A stretch of DNA of 64,000 nt from Rhodamnia argentea (lineage: Eukaryota > Streptophyta > Magnoliopsida > Myrtales > Myrtaceae), in assembly GCF_020921035.1 (NCBI RefSeq), contig NC_063158.1:7422001-7486000 (forward strand). Reading direction: 5' to 3'. Position 1 is the stretch's first letter, and every line of letters starts with the position of its first letter. The position numbers and the translations under genes were made by a program. Below the pieces are notes generated by a model. The model saw nothing but the letters and a program-made list of their open reading frames with translations, did not search any database and was not told the DNA's origin. Shown piece after piece: positions 11,832 to 23,365 of this stretch.

Positions 11832-11963
11832 GGGAGTTTCGTATTGCCCAAGGGCCTGTGGGGGACCAGGTCAATGCATATTTGCACCTTCTCCAAGGGA
11901 GTTTCGTATTGCCCACGGGCCTGCGGGGGACCAGGTCAATGCATATGTGCCCCTTCTCCAAGG
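11832..11963. repeat. 65-bp tandem duplication
   Basis: Two head-to-tail copies with a period of 65, starting at 11832 and 11897 (both begin GGGAGTTTCGTATTGCCCA). They differ at only a few positions, so the duplication is recent. Confidence 0.92.
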
Positions 11964-12221
11964 TCAATGTCTTGGTCTGTTTTGATCTTATCCATGTTAG
12001 AGATAAGAATAATAGTTTCACTTTGCACGCTGATTTCTACTTGGCAGACGGTGATAGAGTACGAGAAGATTGGTGCAAAAAGGGGTTATCAAGATAAGAA
12101 CCCAACTAGTCTTGAAGACAAAGTAGCATTCAAAATCCGAATTTACTGTCTAAATTAACACCATGAATGCCCTTTGAAACCGCCATTGACAAGTAAATGG
12201 GCTCATCAAAGCAAATTCTTC

Positions 12222-12967
12222 GAGAAAAGTGTCAAAAATCCTAAACATATTATATTTGTATCAATTAAGTCATAAATATTTTATTGGTACCAATTCAGTC
12301 CTAAACATTTTGCATCGGTGTCAATTCTGTCCTAAACCTTTTATTGGTGCCAATTTAGTCATAAATTTTTTTTGTATTTGTGCCAATTCAATCCTAAAAC
12401 TTTTTGTATTTGTATTAATTGAGTCGATCTAACCAATCTTGATCGAAAATCACCGACGTGGACGTCGGTTGTCCTACGTGGCACGGTTGGCGCCGGCGAG
12501 GGCATCGCGACCCCGGCCTAGGGCCGGTAGGGGTCAGCCGGCGAGAATAAAAAAAGAATAAAAAACAAAAAAAAAAAACTAATGGAGTTACAACCAGCCG
12601 TGTACAAATTGCAAGAAAAGAAAAAAGAAGGAAAAACAAAAAAAAATTAAAAATACTTAAAATATTAAAATGATATTAAAAAATGCAACGTTAGAGCCAG
12701 CCGTGCCACATAAGATAATTGAAGTCCATGCCAGCGATTTTCGATCTAAATTAACTGGATTGACTCAAGTGATACAAATATAAAAGATTTAAGACTGAAT
12801 TGACACAAATACCAAAAGGTTTATGACTACATTGGCATCAATAAAAGGTTTGGGACTGAATTGATACCAATGCAAAAATTTTATGACCGAATTGATACCA
12901 ATGCAAAAATTTTATGACTGAATTGACACCATGCAATAGGTTTGGGACTTTTTTGACACTTTTCCCC
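12222..12967. mobile_element. foldback element, family A (Mutator-like, non-autonomous)
   Basis: The ends are GAGAAAAGTGTCAAAAATCC and, inverted, GGGGAAAAGTGTCAAAAAAG. Flanking 9-mers AAATTCTTC (12213-12221) and AAATTCTCC (12968-12976) make an 8/9 target duplication, a Mutator-superfamily length. Each arm consists of four to six degenerate ~30-bp units (CCTAAAC-TTTT-TTGGTGCCAATT). Next comes a conserved block, AAAATC(A/G)CCGACGTGGAC...TACGTGGCACG. A short GC-rich centre is at 12490-12545. No protein is encoded. The whole element could fold into one long hairpin. Confidence 0.82.
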
Positions 12968-13353
12968 AAATTCTCCTATTTCTTTTGTGAAGTCGGCAAG
13001 CATGGTCGACCGAGAAAGACAAGGGTGGACAACTAGATATTGAGAGTGTTGAGAGTACAAAGCAAAAGCTTAGAGTTAAGCTTGTATATTTTCTCCATGT
13101 AAGCTTGTTCAAAAGGCATTTTGAATATTACTCTCATTTGTGCATTTGAGTAATCTTCTCATCAAAACCTTTAAAGTTTCTTCATCCTTTTGGTTCCAAC
13201 TATTTATTCATTGGTGAGCACTATTAATTAAAGTCTATATCACGTGACATATTGATATTTGGCAAACATCCTCACTCGTTAAACTAATTACACCATGAAT
13301 GATAGTGTATATGTTTATTGTAAACAAGGTACATTTAGCAACTCATCCAACAA

Positions 13354-14653
13354 GGAAAAAGTTTAAAAAAAAAAAATTCTAGACCTATTGCATCTGTATC
13401 AATTCAGTTTTAAATTTTTCAATTGGACCAATTTAGTCCTAAATATTTTTATATTGGTCCAATCGAGTCTATCTAGCCAATTTAGGCTGAAAATTGCTAA
13501 TGTAGTCGGCCATACTACATGACATGACCGGCACTAACATCGATTTTTAAAGAAAAAAATTTACAACATTTTTGAATTTTTTTCTTTCTTTTTTTCATGT
13601 TTTTCCTTCCATGGCCTATGGCCATGGCCGGCGAGGACTAGCCTCGCCTAAGCGAGAGTTGACTCCGCCAGGCCTTACTTGTGGGCCAAGGGCGACCCTC
13701 GCTCATGCTTCGCCTACCGGGCACATGCAATGATATGAAAAGAAAAAAAATCAATAAAAATATTAGAAATATCCACGTCAACATCAGCGGTGCCATGGAA
13801 AAAATGTCATAAAAAGTCTTTAATTTATTGCATTTATGCTAATTTAGTCATAAACCTATTGCATTGTGTCAATTCAATCCTAAACCTTTTGCATTTGTGC
13901 TAATTCAATCCTAAACATTTTACATTATGCCAATTAAATCAAAAACCTTTCATTGGTGCCAATTCAATCCTAAAACTTTTGTATTTGTGTAAATTGAGTC
14001 AATCCGACCAATTTCGATCGAAAATTCACCGACGTGGACGTTGATTGTTCTATGTGGCACGACTAACGCCGACTTGAATATTTTTTTATATTTTTTCGAT
14101 ATTTTTTAAATAAATTTTAATAAATATTTCCATTTTTTCTTCTTTTTCTTTTCTCTCAAGCATTAAAATATTATTAAAAATATTAAAAAAATATTAAAAA
14201 ATATCCACTTTGGCGCCAACCATGTTATGTAGGACAACCGATATCCACGTTAATGATTTTTCGATTAAATTTTTCCAGATTGACTCAATTAACACAAATG
14301 CAAAAAGTTTATGACTAAAATGGCACAAATACAAAAAGGTTAGAACCGAATTGGCATTAATAAAAAATTTATGACTGAATTGGCATCAATACAAAAGATT
14401 TAGGACTGAATTGGCACCGATAAAAGGTTTAGAACTGAATTGGCATCAATAAAATAAAATTATAACTTTTTTGACACTTTTCTCGTCGTACCACGTAAGA
14501 TTGCTAACGTCAACATTAGCAATTTTCGACTAAAATTAATCGGTTTGGCTCAATTATAAAAATATGAAAAAATTTATGACTCAATTAACATAATTAAAGA
14601 GTTCAGGATTGAATTAGTAATGCAATAAATTCAGAACTCTTGGGACAATTTAA
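13354..14653. mobile_element. foldback element, family A, outer copy (interrupted)
   Basis: The left arm is at 13354-13796 (CTATTGCATCTGTATCAATTC units, a GTAGTCGGCCATACTAC block and a GC-rich core at 13610-13730). The right arm resumes at 14485-14653 (GTACCACGTAAGATTGCTAACG, then inverted units ending GCAATAAATTCAGAACTCTTG). A second element of the same family splits it. The end coordinates are approximate because the termini are worn. Confidence 0.65.
13797..14484. mobile_element. foldback element, family A, nested inner copy
   Basis: The left end is GGAAAAAATGTCATAAAAAG and the right end is CTTTTTTGACACTTTTCTC. The ~30-bp arm units are inverted about a short AT-rich centre near 14080-14190. 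It interrupts the outer element inside the conserved GTGCCAY/TACCACG block. The flanking 9-mers are only weakly alike, so both insertions are old. Confidence 0.72.
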
Positions 14654-15210
14654 GCGTCCTTTCTAACATACAAGTAGTTGAAATCGGAGTTGAAAGAGTG
14701 TTTGCTCGGGTACTTGCCTCATGGCACCTCTTTTTGGCTCTGTGCTTGCCACGTAGCACGACACTTGGCATTGGCCCAATAAGTTTACCGATTATTTGCA
14801 TGTACTCCTGCGGTTTTACACTTTCAAATGCTAAAAAATTAGAGAGAGTCAATGTCTAAAGCATCTGCAAATGCTAAAAAAAGATTTTATCTAGATTTAA
14901 ACTCAGTCAAAATAACTAATTAAACTTAGCCAAAATAATTCAATTAATTTATGTAGGATAGAAAGGTGCGTTTGTCGTAAAAGAAAAAAAAAAAAGTACA
15001 TACTGCGTTGATACATGACAAATAGTACAGACAAGTTGTCTAGCTCACGAGTTTACCATCAAGATTTAAAATCATGATACCACCAAGTTTCTTTCATAAA
15101 ATACCATCAATGCACTTGATCAGTCTCCTAAATGAAGATTCTTCATTTCATTTGAACGAGAACTTCACTAACGTTCTGAAGAGCAAATCGCACGCAGCTA
15201 AACCTCAATT
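14654..15210. other. intergenic, 3' of the first proline-rich gene
   Basis: No gene is seen. The 3' untranslated region of the gene ending at 15211 must occupy its right part. Confidence 0.4.
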
Positions 15211-15612
15211 TCAAGCACACAGAAATCCTTGGGGAACCTTTTTCTCACAACCATTCACAAGCAAGCTGAGAGCGACCGGAACTTTGATCTTCACGAGGCC
15301 CAGCACGTTAGCCTTGATTGCAGTGCACAAGCATAATGCAGCTTCGAGATCAGCAAGCCCCGCCACGAGGGTGCAGCATTCCTTGCTGGGTTTGGCGCCG
15401 ATGTTCTCGGTGACCAGTCCGAGCCAGCTTCCGCAGACCCCGAACTTCAGCGTGTCTTTGGGGCACTTCCCGGGCCCTTTCGGGGCTGGCGGCAGAGAAG
15501 GCGACGGGACTTTTGGCGGGCACGGGAGGTTGTCGGACGAGACGCAAGGGAAGGAGATGATGCTGAGCAGAACCACAATGGTTACCGGAGTCCTAAGACA
15601 CTTGGGAGCCAT
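15211..15612 (-). CDS. hybrid proline-rich protein, 8-cysteine (DC2.15/14 kDa type)
   Basis: Predicted secreted cell-wall or apoplastic protein of the HyPRP group (LTP-like 8-cysteine fold), 133 aa, intronless. A signal peptide covers about residues 1-26 (TIVVLLSIISFPCVSS). A short proline-rich linker follows (PCPPKVPSPSLPPAPKGPGKCP). The C-terminal 8-cysteine domain shows CPKDTLKFGVC, ECC, CLC and the last two single cysteines, ending LCA. The start is the ATG at 15612: it begins a good signal peptide, and a TATA box is at 15695-15702. The frame extends upstream without a better ATG. It is a paralogue of the gene at 16487-16888, of identical length. Family members are linked to cell extension and stress responses, but no specific role can be read here. 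Confidence 0.93.
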   Translation of the reverse strand: MAPKCLRTPVTIVVLLSIISFPCVSSDNLPCPPKVPSPSLPPAPKGPGKCPKDTLKFGVCGSWLGLVTENIGAKPSKECCTLVAGLADLEAALCLCTAIKANVLGLVKIKVPVALSLLVNGCEKKVPQGFLCA

Positions 15613-15694
15613 CTTCAAGAAATGAAACAAGGTGAATGCTATGGGAAAAGTGTGAATGTAGCGAGTGTGGGAGAGGTTCAATCAATCATGTTGG

Positions 15695-15702
15695 TTTTTA
15701 TA
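15695..15702 (-). promoter_or_regulatory. TATA box of the first HyPRP gene
   Basis: TATAAAAA on the minus strand, about 85 bases upstream of the ATG. Confidence 0.65.
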
Positions 15703-16486
15703 GACAGTACAGCACTAGAGGATAAGTTAGTAAGACTAGTGGTGCTTGTTTGGCCATGAAATGGAGTTGTAGCAAGATCTTTATAGGAGAGACAGACTGG
15801 CCATCACACGCTCACATAGAGAGAGGTTGGCTATTCAAATTGTGGCCAAGGAGATTTCTCGTTGTTTCATAGTGGATGAGGAGTGGCCTGATGATTCATG
15901 GCCATCGTCTCTTCTTGTTGAGATGCTTGTGTAAGTTGTGTTAGATAAATCCCACATCAGAGAATTTGAGCAATCAATATATCTTAATTTGTTCATAACT
16001 CATTGGTTTAAGATTTTGAATAAAGATGGATCCAACTAGATATACTAACGAGCTCGAACTTAGGCTCCCTCTTGGCGATCTCTCCAAGTGAATGTATCGG
16101 ACCATTGATGTGTGCGCGTGCACATATGTATACATATTATAATTCCAAAGATAATAGGCATATTGCTCGAAGACAGGAAGAGCAGGCAAGTCCAGTCGTC
16201 TCAAGCAGCTAGGACAAGTTTGTGCTACGACTCCTCATATGCTAAATGAAAAGGAAATGGAACAAAGAAAAACTAGCACCAGAGTAACACGAGCAACAAT
16301 GTATCTTTATTGAGGTTGTATTGATGGATGAAATCATATTCCATTTCGATCAACGAATCACCCAGCTGCTAAAGAAGGTGATAATCTTATTCCAATCAAG
16401 ATGGACGAGAATGAACGAAACGATGACCAGACACAACTGAAGAGAAGAAGGAAAACCAAAAGTGGCGGGAGCGAGAACAATGTGCT
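15703..16486. other. spacer between the two HyPRP genes
   Basis: It holds the promoter of the left gene and the 3' untranslated region of the right one. No further gene is seen. Confidence 0.5.
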
Positions 16487-16888
16487 CTAAGCACATGGGA
16501 AGCCTTTTGGGACACCCTTCCCACAGTAGTTCAGGAGCAAGCTCAGAGAAATGGGAACGTTAAGGTTGATCCCCAAGATGTTGGCATTGATGGCAGTGCA
16601 GAGGCAGACCACAGCCTCGAGGTCTGCGAGCCCTTCGATGAGACTGCAGCAAGGAGTCTTTGGTGGGGTCCCCACAACAAGGTACAACAAGTCGTTCAGC
16701 AAGTTGGCGCACACCCCAAGCTTGAGGGTGTCCTTCGGGCAAGCGGCAGCAGCCAGGGATGGTGGTGATGGGTGTTTGGGTGTCTTTGGAGGCAGCGGCA
16801 GGCAGGGAACATGAGTCGAGCTCACCATAGTGAAGAAGAGGAGGTTGACGAGGAGGATAGCGGCAGTCGTGACAGTTTGAGAAGCCAT
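16487..16888 (-). CDS. hybrid proline-rich protein, 8-cysteine (paralogue)
   Basis: 133 aa, intronless, with the same layout as the gene at 15211. It has a signal peptide ([16 protein letters not shown]), a short Pro-rich segment ([16 protein letters not shown]), then the 8-cysteine domain ([18 protein letters not shown], final PCA). The ATG at 16888 (MASQ) gives a canonical signal peptide. An in-frame upstream ATG at 16972 would add 28 residues that do not look like the family, so I did not use it. The two genes are about 875 bp apart in the same orientation, which suggests a tandem duplication. The proline-rich linkers have diverged more than the cysteine domains. Confidence 0.92.
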   Translation of the reverse strand: MASQTVTTAAILLVNLLFFTMVSSTHVPCLPLPPKTPKHPSPPSLAAAACPKDTLKLGVCANLLNDLLYLVVGTPPKTPCCSLIEGLADLEAVVCLCTAINANILGINLNVPISLSLLLNYCGKGVPKGFPCA

Positions 16889-17377
16889 TTCAGTGGAAAT
16901 CAGACATCCAAGGACTGCAATTAAGGAAGGCCCTAGGATTGCTTGTAACTCGTCATCTTGGCTCAGCTTCATAAAGAAGAAAGAAAATTCCTATATTCTA
17001 GCGCTAACAGGTTTATCAACTGGCATCTAAGCAAAGTCGGTGTCAACTTGATGCAACAGATTAACGAGAAAATTTCAATGCCCGGGTACCCTTTCATTTT
17101 TCAAAGCTACATGTGTGAGGTCCAATCATTCCCAACAATGAATAATAAAAATAACAGTTCACAAGAAAGCAGGAAAGCCGGCTCCAAGAGCAGGGACATA
17201 ACTAGGGAAAAAACGAGAGACACAGAACTTATCTTGATAAAAACCGTCAAATCATGTTCTCTGTACACAGCAGGAAATTTCAGGAACAAGAACCCACGGT
17301 GTACAGAGGAAGAGAATAACTAACATTAGATGAAGAGGGACGAGCAATTGATCATCAGGTTGGCCATGCAGTAACCT
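16889..17377. other. HyPRP promoter and SKA1 3' flank
   Basis: No gene is seen. It must contain the upstream region of the gene at 16487 and the 3' untranslated region of SKA1. Confidence 0.45.
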
Positions 17378-20300
17378 TCAATGAGGCTTCAGTAATATAA
17401 TAACACGGTTATGACCACTCCTAATCTCACTTATCCGACCAAGGTGCCGAAGAACCTACAAGAATGAAATGCACGAGGATGATAGTTTCACTGAACTAAA
17501 AGGCCATTCATGAGTAAACATAACTTTATTGACAACCCCATGAGAATTTCAGCCTATGACACGAAAAAAAAAAGGCTGGCACATCTATGTGAGCTAGACC
17601 CAAAAAACCAATGCATTTCATGAGCAAAATTAATAACAGACAACCAATTTGGGGAGAGACGCTTTTGCTCTGTATGGACATTGAGTAATCAATTATACTT
17701 CTGCTAATGGTGCTTGGCCACACATTGGACTGATGCTGAAGCGGCAGATGATTAATGGCAACTACCATTTTATGCAGCAACCAAAATGTTCTAAGAGTTT
17801 ACTAGTACCGTCTCTAACAATATGTTCCTCCATGGAAGCCCAGTAACTCATAAGAATTAATGATTCTGGCAATAAACACTCAAGCTATTGCAGGTTCCCC
17901 ACAAACATAACTAGAAAGCCTTATGCATCCCTCTTCTGAAGTTATGCCAAAAGTACGTAATGTTCAACTATACTCCAATTTCCAAAAGTCAGGATTTATT
18001 TTGTTTGAGGTGCACAGAAGCTGTCACACTTCAAACATGGAACCCCCAAAAACATCACACCAGCCAAAGACGCAAATACTAGGTCAATCCATGTCAAATA
18101 GGTAATGATCAAAACCCAAATTAGGAGATCCAAGTTCACCCGATTTCAGATGGACTAGGTACAAGCATGCACATAGTCAAAGACCTTAAACAAGGAATTT
18201 TTTAGGTGGAAAAACAGAAGATGGTTACTCACAGTCAGTATCGCTTTCCCTGTGTTGTCAAGCTTCAGATTTGGTCCTCTTATGTCAGACTCAAGAAAGA
18301 AATGTTTTCCTTTTATGCCTTCTATCATTGCAATGTCTCTGAGTTCCTGCATGATGAATGAGAATAAAGAGAACTAAAGATAAAAAATGACACTGTCCGC
18401 AAATTTGATGAATCGTCAGTATGCTCAACCATAGCCCGTACTTCATGTTAGACACTGTTCTAATCTCAAATCGTGTGTTCTAAAGCAACCGCTAGAAACA
18501 AGTCAGGAAGGTTAATTTCAACTCTGACAGATACAAGGGTCAACCGCAGTGAGAGCAGATAGTTGAGGTGGTTTATGCATTCTGTCCAGTGAAGTATACT
18601 TACCAGTGCCTTCTCCCAAAGACTTTCTTGCACCTTGACAACAACAAAAAATCATCAGTGATACTATAAGTCGATATCAGACACCGCAATACGAGAGTCA
18701 CAAGTAAGTAAACCTTCTTTTTTGGGGCCAGAATAAGTTGTGCATTTGCCTCAGCATAAGCAGCCATGTCATTAATAGCTGCATTGACCTTCTCTAATGT
18801 GAGTCTTCCTCTCATGTATCTGCAATTAAAGAGAAAAGTTGGGTATTTTAATCATCTATGAGTAAAAAGGAATCTTTGAAAATGAGACTAGTTACATTAC
18901 TCATTGTAGTCCCCTTTCCCAATCATTTAGCCAGTAAGAAGAAACAGGCTAACAAGAAGAGCGCGACGTAGGTGCAGTGACTCTTCCTGAATATTCAAGC
19001 TAAGATTTGGCGATAGTTGGCTGAAATTCACAAATGGACCTGACTTCTCTGAATAATAGTCCTTTCTGTCATTAAGGTGTATACTATCTATAACCAGTGC
19101 TTTGCGGTTATACTCTATGCCTTTATAAGCAACTGCAATGGCCAAATGACGCGGCCAAATGACACTGCCAAATGACACTGAAACAAGACCCCTGTAATAG
19201 CAAACCTAAAATAGCAATAGATTGGAAGCTACTTACGATGACAGTGAATCCAATTCATCTGCCGAAATGAACCACAGCAGTGGAGAAACTTGTCCCTTTT
19301 TCTCCTGGAAAAATGCCAATTTATAAAGGGTGATTGTCAGAAGTGCCTTGCACATGGTAAATGACATTTATTGCAACGAGAACTAACTGGAGAAAATGAA
19401 AAAGAAACCCATCAAGTCATTTTCAAAGATGATTACAGTGGAGCAACATAATGAAGAATGATTGTGCCATCAGGCTATTTTAAGAATAAAAGAACCTAAA
19501 ATTTCACTAATATCGGTAGAATTTAAAACCCATCAAAACAAGAACAGTAGATTGCAGACTTTTAACATTGTAGTTATGTGGAAAGTACTGTGAAGAGTTC
19601 TCGAATGTATAAGGTCATTTATCTGCTAACAATGCATCATTCAATGAAAGCACTTCTATTTTATTAGCTTGATTCAGTAATTCCATCAATTTCAAAGTGG
19701 GGTTGCAAGTTGGGTTTTGGCATCTCTTTGCTTTGAATTTATGAGGCTGTCCGCAGCCAGTTCAAAATGCATGCAATTGAAAACCTCACCATCACGTCAT
19801 CGGTTGTTACCCTTGATGTAGAGAGACCGTTAAAATGTTGCATATATATACAGAAGGTGTTACCAAGATCACCTGGAGGAACTTTTTTACTACTATTTTA
19901 AACATTCATATGGCGGCCCTTCCAATCATTATTGTCATTAATGTATGAAAAGCATGCTTGAATCCAACAGAACATGCCAGATAATCTGCTAAGTTTTTAA
20001 CTGGAATGTCACGAGAAGTTAATATGGACAAAATGAGATTTCTAATGCTCTGCAAGTTAGTTCAGACATCAGCATACCATGTACCAAATGAGCACACTCT
20101 AGCCTACAAGCCTCGCCTAATTTACTGAGTAATAGCTTTTCACTTTAATCGGCCTTTTTCCACGATCTTTCAGCACATTGTTGCATTTACCTTGGGTATT
20201 GTGACAGGCTCTCCCTCAAGCTTCAAATTCCCAACAACAGGATGTTGGTTACCAGCATCATGCAGCCCGCTGTGAACAAAAGCAAGTGAGAACTGCAAAC

Positions 20301-21344
20301 GCCATCATAAATCTAAAGATCTTTATACAAAACACATTTTATTTAACCACCAGCTAATCGTATCTGCATTTAACGTCGTCATTTTTTCCGGCACAAGAGA
20401 GGGAACATGGATAGATAAACTCTGCAATTTCTTCTTCTGCCTTAGTGATGCCTCAATAAGCTTCTGCAGTTAAAGCCATGATGTAATGAGATGGACAATG
20501 GGGGTAAAAGGAAGGGAAAGAATCACAGATCCTCCAGCAGTTCAACTTTTTCTGGATGCAATGGAGAGATATGAGCAAATTAATATAGAAGGAAGAAAAT
20601 GAACATCTGAATATTCAAATGCTGGCAAATAATGTTCCTTTCAGTCTCATCCTTTTGCCATACTATATCTCAGCCAAAAACAACTCAAAAAGAAGAGTTG
20701 TTCCCCCAAATTTAATAGAAGGATTTAGACACGACAGAATTGGTAGCATCCCAGTTTCCTTAAACCAGAATGTAAGCACTTGAGAACCACAATTAAAGAA
20801 AGAAACTTTACGATTGAGAAATGTATTTTGGACTTCAAGAACAACGTTTCTACCCCCTATCAGGACACCTTTATACATTTCCACCGAAGCAATCATCTCG
20901 CCAATCATAAATTAGCAGGAGGAAGGAAAAAACAATCCCTAACAGACCTAAATTTAACAAGTAACCAAAATTCCAGATCGAGACTAATTTCCCGATTAAC
21001 GGACGCTTTTCAAAGGGGAAAATGAGAGGAGACCTACTTTGGCTTTAGGGATGGCTTCGGTCTCGTCGCGCAGCCGGTCCTTGATGGCCTGCACCTGAAG
21101 CTCCATGGCCTTCAAGGCGGCGTCGACCGCCGACAGATCGGTGATGCTGGTCCCCGGATACACTGTCCGACCAATCGGAGCAGCACGAGAGGAATCACAA
21201 ATCGAGATTGAGTTCGATTGAGGACAGGGATCGAGTTTGGGACTCACTGTTTCGAGCGATGACGAGCTCCTGAAGATCGGCCACTCGATTGTTGAAGGCG
21301 GCGATGAGTGAGTCCAGCGAAGCCCCGGCATTCTTCACCTCCAT
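17378..21344 (-). CDS. SKA1: spindle and kinetochore-associated protein 1 homologue
   Basis: Predicted SKA-complex subunit, which couples kinetochores to spindle microtubules during chromosome segregation. Nine exons: 21248-21344, 21038-21162, 20351-20463, 20191-20269, 19237-19304, 18714-18819, 18604-18633, 18233-18346, 17378-17455. All have GT/AG borders and matching phases, giving 269 aa, close to plant SKA1 proteins. The N-terminus (MEVKNAGASLDSLIAAFNNR) and the following residues to about 110 form the coiled-coil oligomerisation part (LSAVDAALKAMELQVQ). Residues about 140-258 form the C-terminal microtubule-binding domain, including YMRGRLTLEKVNAAIND, KHFFLESDIRGP and the VLRHLGRIS end. 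The start is the first ATG after a CT-repeat leader. The last 13 residues after LGRISEI look longer and more hydrophobic than the usual short ending. The donor of exon 3 (20351) is the least certain junction. Confidence 0.92.
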
Positions 21345-21345
21345 C

Positions 21346-21367
21346 TCTCTCTCTCTCTCTCTCTCGC
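21346..21367. repeat. CT/GA microsatellite in the SKA1 leader
   Basis: A (CT)n run immediately upstream of the SKA1 ATG. It is a GA-rich leader on the coding strand. Confidence 0.85.
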
Positions 21368-22384
21368 TCGGGGGTGATTTGAATCCAAAGAAGTGATTTT
21401 TGGCGGCATGCATTCGAACTTTCTAAGGGATTCTTTTTTTTTTTTTTTGTCCTAAGCTTTCTAAGGGATTCGAGGAGGGGTTCAATTGCTAAAAGTTGTT
21501 GGGGGACTAGCCAAAACCAAAGAGAAAACAACTTGGGGCCTTGCAGTTTAATATCGAAAATATTTGGCACCTAAAATTAATGAACGATAAATATTTTCAT
21601 TGTCCGTGAAAATATTTAAATATATATTATTTTCAATAATGAAAAAAAATATATTGAATAATTATTTTAAGTAATTATTTTGAGAAAAAAATTTCTAAAT
21701 TATTTATTTTGCACGGAACAAACGGAGCCTGAAAAGGAAAATCGGCTAAAATTTTTATGGGTACTCATTCAAATTTGCCCTTGCATTGAATTGGAGAGAG
21801 ATCAAAGGGCCACAAAAAGGAGTTATGGAAAGGAAATTGAGGGTATAAACATAAATTGCTTAAGAGTATGCATGTAGCGCGACTAGTCTATATGCGCGAG
21901 CTAAAAATGGTCTCCCGTGTTTGGCTGCAAGAACAAAAACCCTAATTTTCACATCATCCGTGTGATGACGCACATAAACTCTGATTAATTTTCATAAGTT
22001 GCCGGAAAGCTAATCCTAATCATGAGGAGGGAATAGGGGAGGAGAGGAACAATCATGGCCATCGCGGATGATCACCATCGTCATGGTCATAGTTCCTGGT
22101 GTTGCCTCCACGACAATGGTCACCTAAGAACAATGACCACCCCTGTCTAGTCTCTCTCGATCCAACTCAATATATATGCCATACGGTCAAACCAGGGCTA
22201 AGACCATTACGAGGTGATCAAGTTCCTAGGAGACGGCCCCGAATAATCTCTCCATTTCTATCGGGCATTGTAATTTCCAAATTAAACCATAGGAGACTTA
22301 TGTATATATAAATGCAAAGCTCAGGTGAAAGCCCACTATTCCCCTCTAGTTGACAAATTGCAATTCGTGGTCGTGAAGAAATCC

Positions 22385-22385
22385 C

Positions 22386-22424
<39 letters not shown>

Positions 22425-22436
22425 AATAATAATAAT
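22385..22436. repeat. (CAA)n(TAA)n compound microsatellite
   Basis: About 13 CAA units followed by about 4 TAA units. Confidence 0.95.
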
Positions 22437-23331
22437 ATGTGCTTGGACTTTGGAGATATACATACAAAGATGATCAATTGGGTGGTGCGGGAAAATAAGG
22501 TGGCGTGCAATATCATCCACTGAATCACCCTCGGAAATGCGGCATTTGTGGAATTTAGGGTTTTTGTTTCGTTGCTTCGATCGATATTTTATGTTTTTTT
22601 TTTTCATTTAATTGAGAAACATTGGGATACTAGAATGTCGGTTCAATCGCATGTATCCTTATACAATATGAATTTCCCGCCGCTTCCACCGGCTCGACGG
22701 TTTGTTCCATACTGGTGAAAGTGGGGTGTTATTAATACACAGGTGAAAAGTAATTTATTAATTGATCATATTTCACAAGAATTAGCCTCGTTAGATAAAT
22801 GAAAACGTTAAAGTTTTTGGCCAAAAATAAAGTCCAAAATTATTAAGGTCATGTTAGATGAATACATAGTTTAATATTTAGTAATTGTAACACTCTTTTT
22901 CCCGCATAAACTAGACTTTAACCTAAACCTAATGCTTACAAATATATAATCGGAAAAAAAAAATAGAAGTCTACAAATATTTGAACTTATAACCCTCCTA
23001 CTCTTATACTAAATAATATTTTGTGGGAGAGATTGTCTAACCAGTCCTACACCCGATTTCTGGAAAAAAAAAATGACATGAAAAACAATACTAGAATTTC
23101 GCACAAAGGTTTAGGACATAATTGGCAAAATTTGATAAGTTTAGGACTTAATTAGCATCTATACAATAGGATTGTGACCAATTTAGTAATTTTCTCAATC
23201 TTCGTAAGATCACTACCGATTTTTATAAAAGCTGAAGTTATCATATGAAGACGAGGTGGTACCCTAACTTGGATGACTATATATTGTTAGAAGAGAAACT
23301 AACAATTTTGCCAAATATCTACGAGCATCAT

Positions 23332-23365
23332 AGTATGTATGTATGTATGTATGTATGTATGTATG
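23332..23365. repeat. (GTAT)n microsatellite
   Basis: About eight perfect tetranucleotide units. Confidence 0.95.

Noticed and set aside
15074-15625. 183-codon plus-strand frame
   Set aside because: Antisense of the first HyPRP gene, whose signal peptide and 8-cysteine domain are clear on the minus strand.
22218-22607. 129-codon frame with a poly-Val/Leu run
   Set aside because: A translation of the (CAA)n(TAA)n microsatellite.
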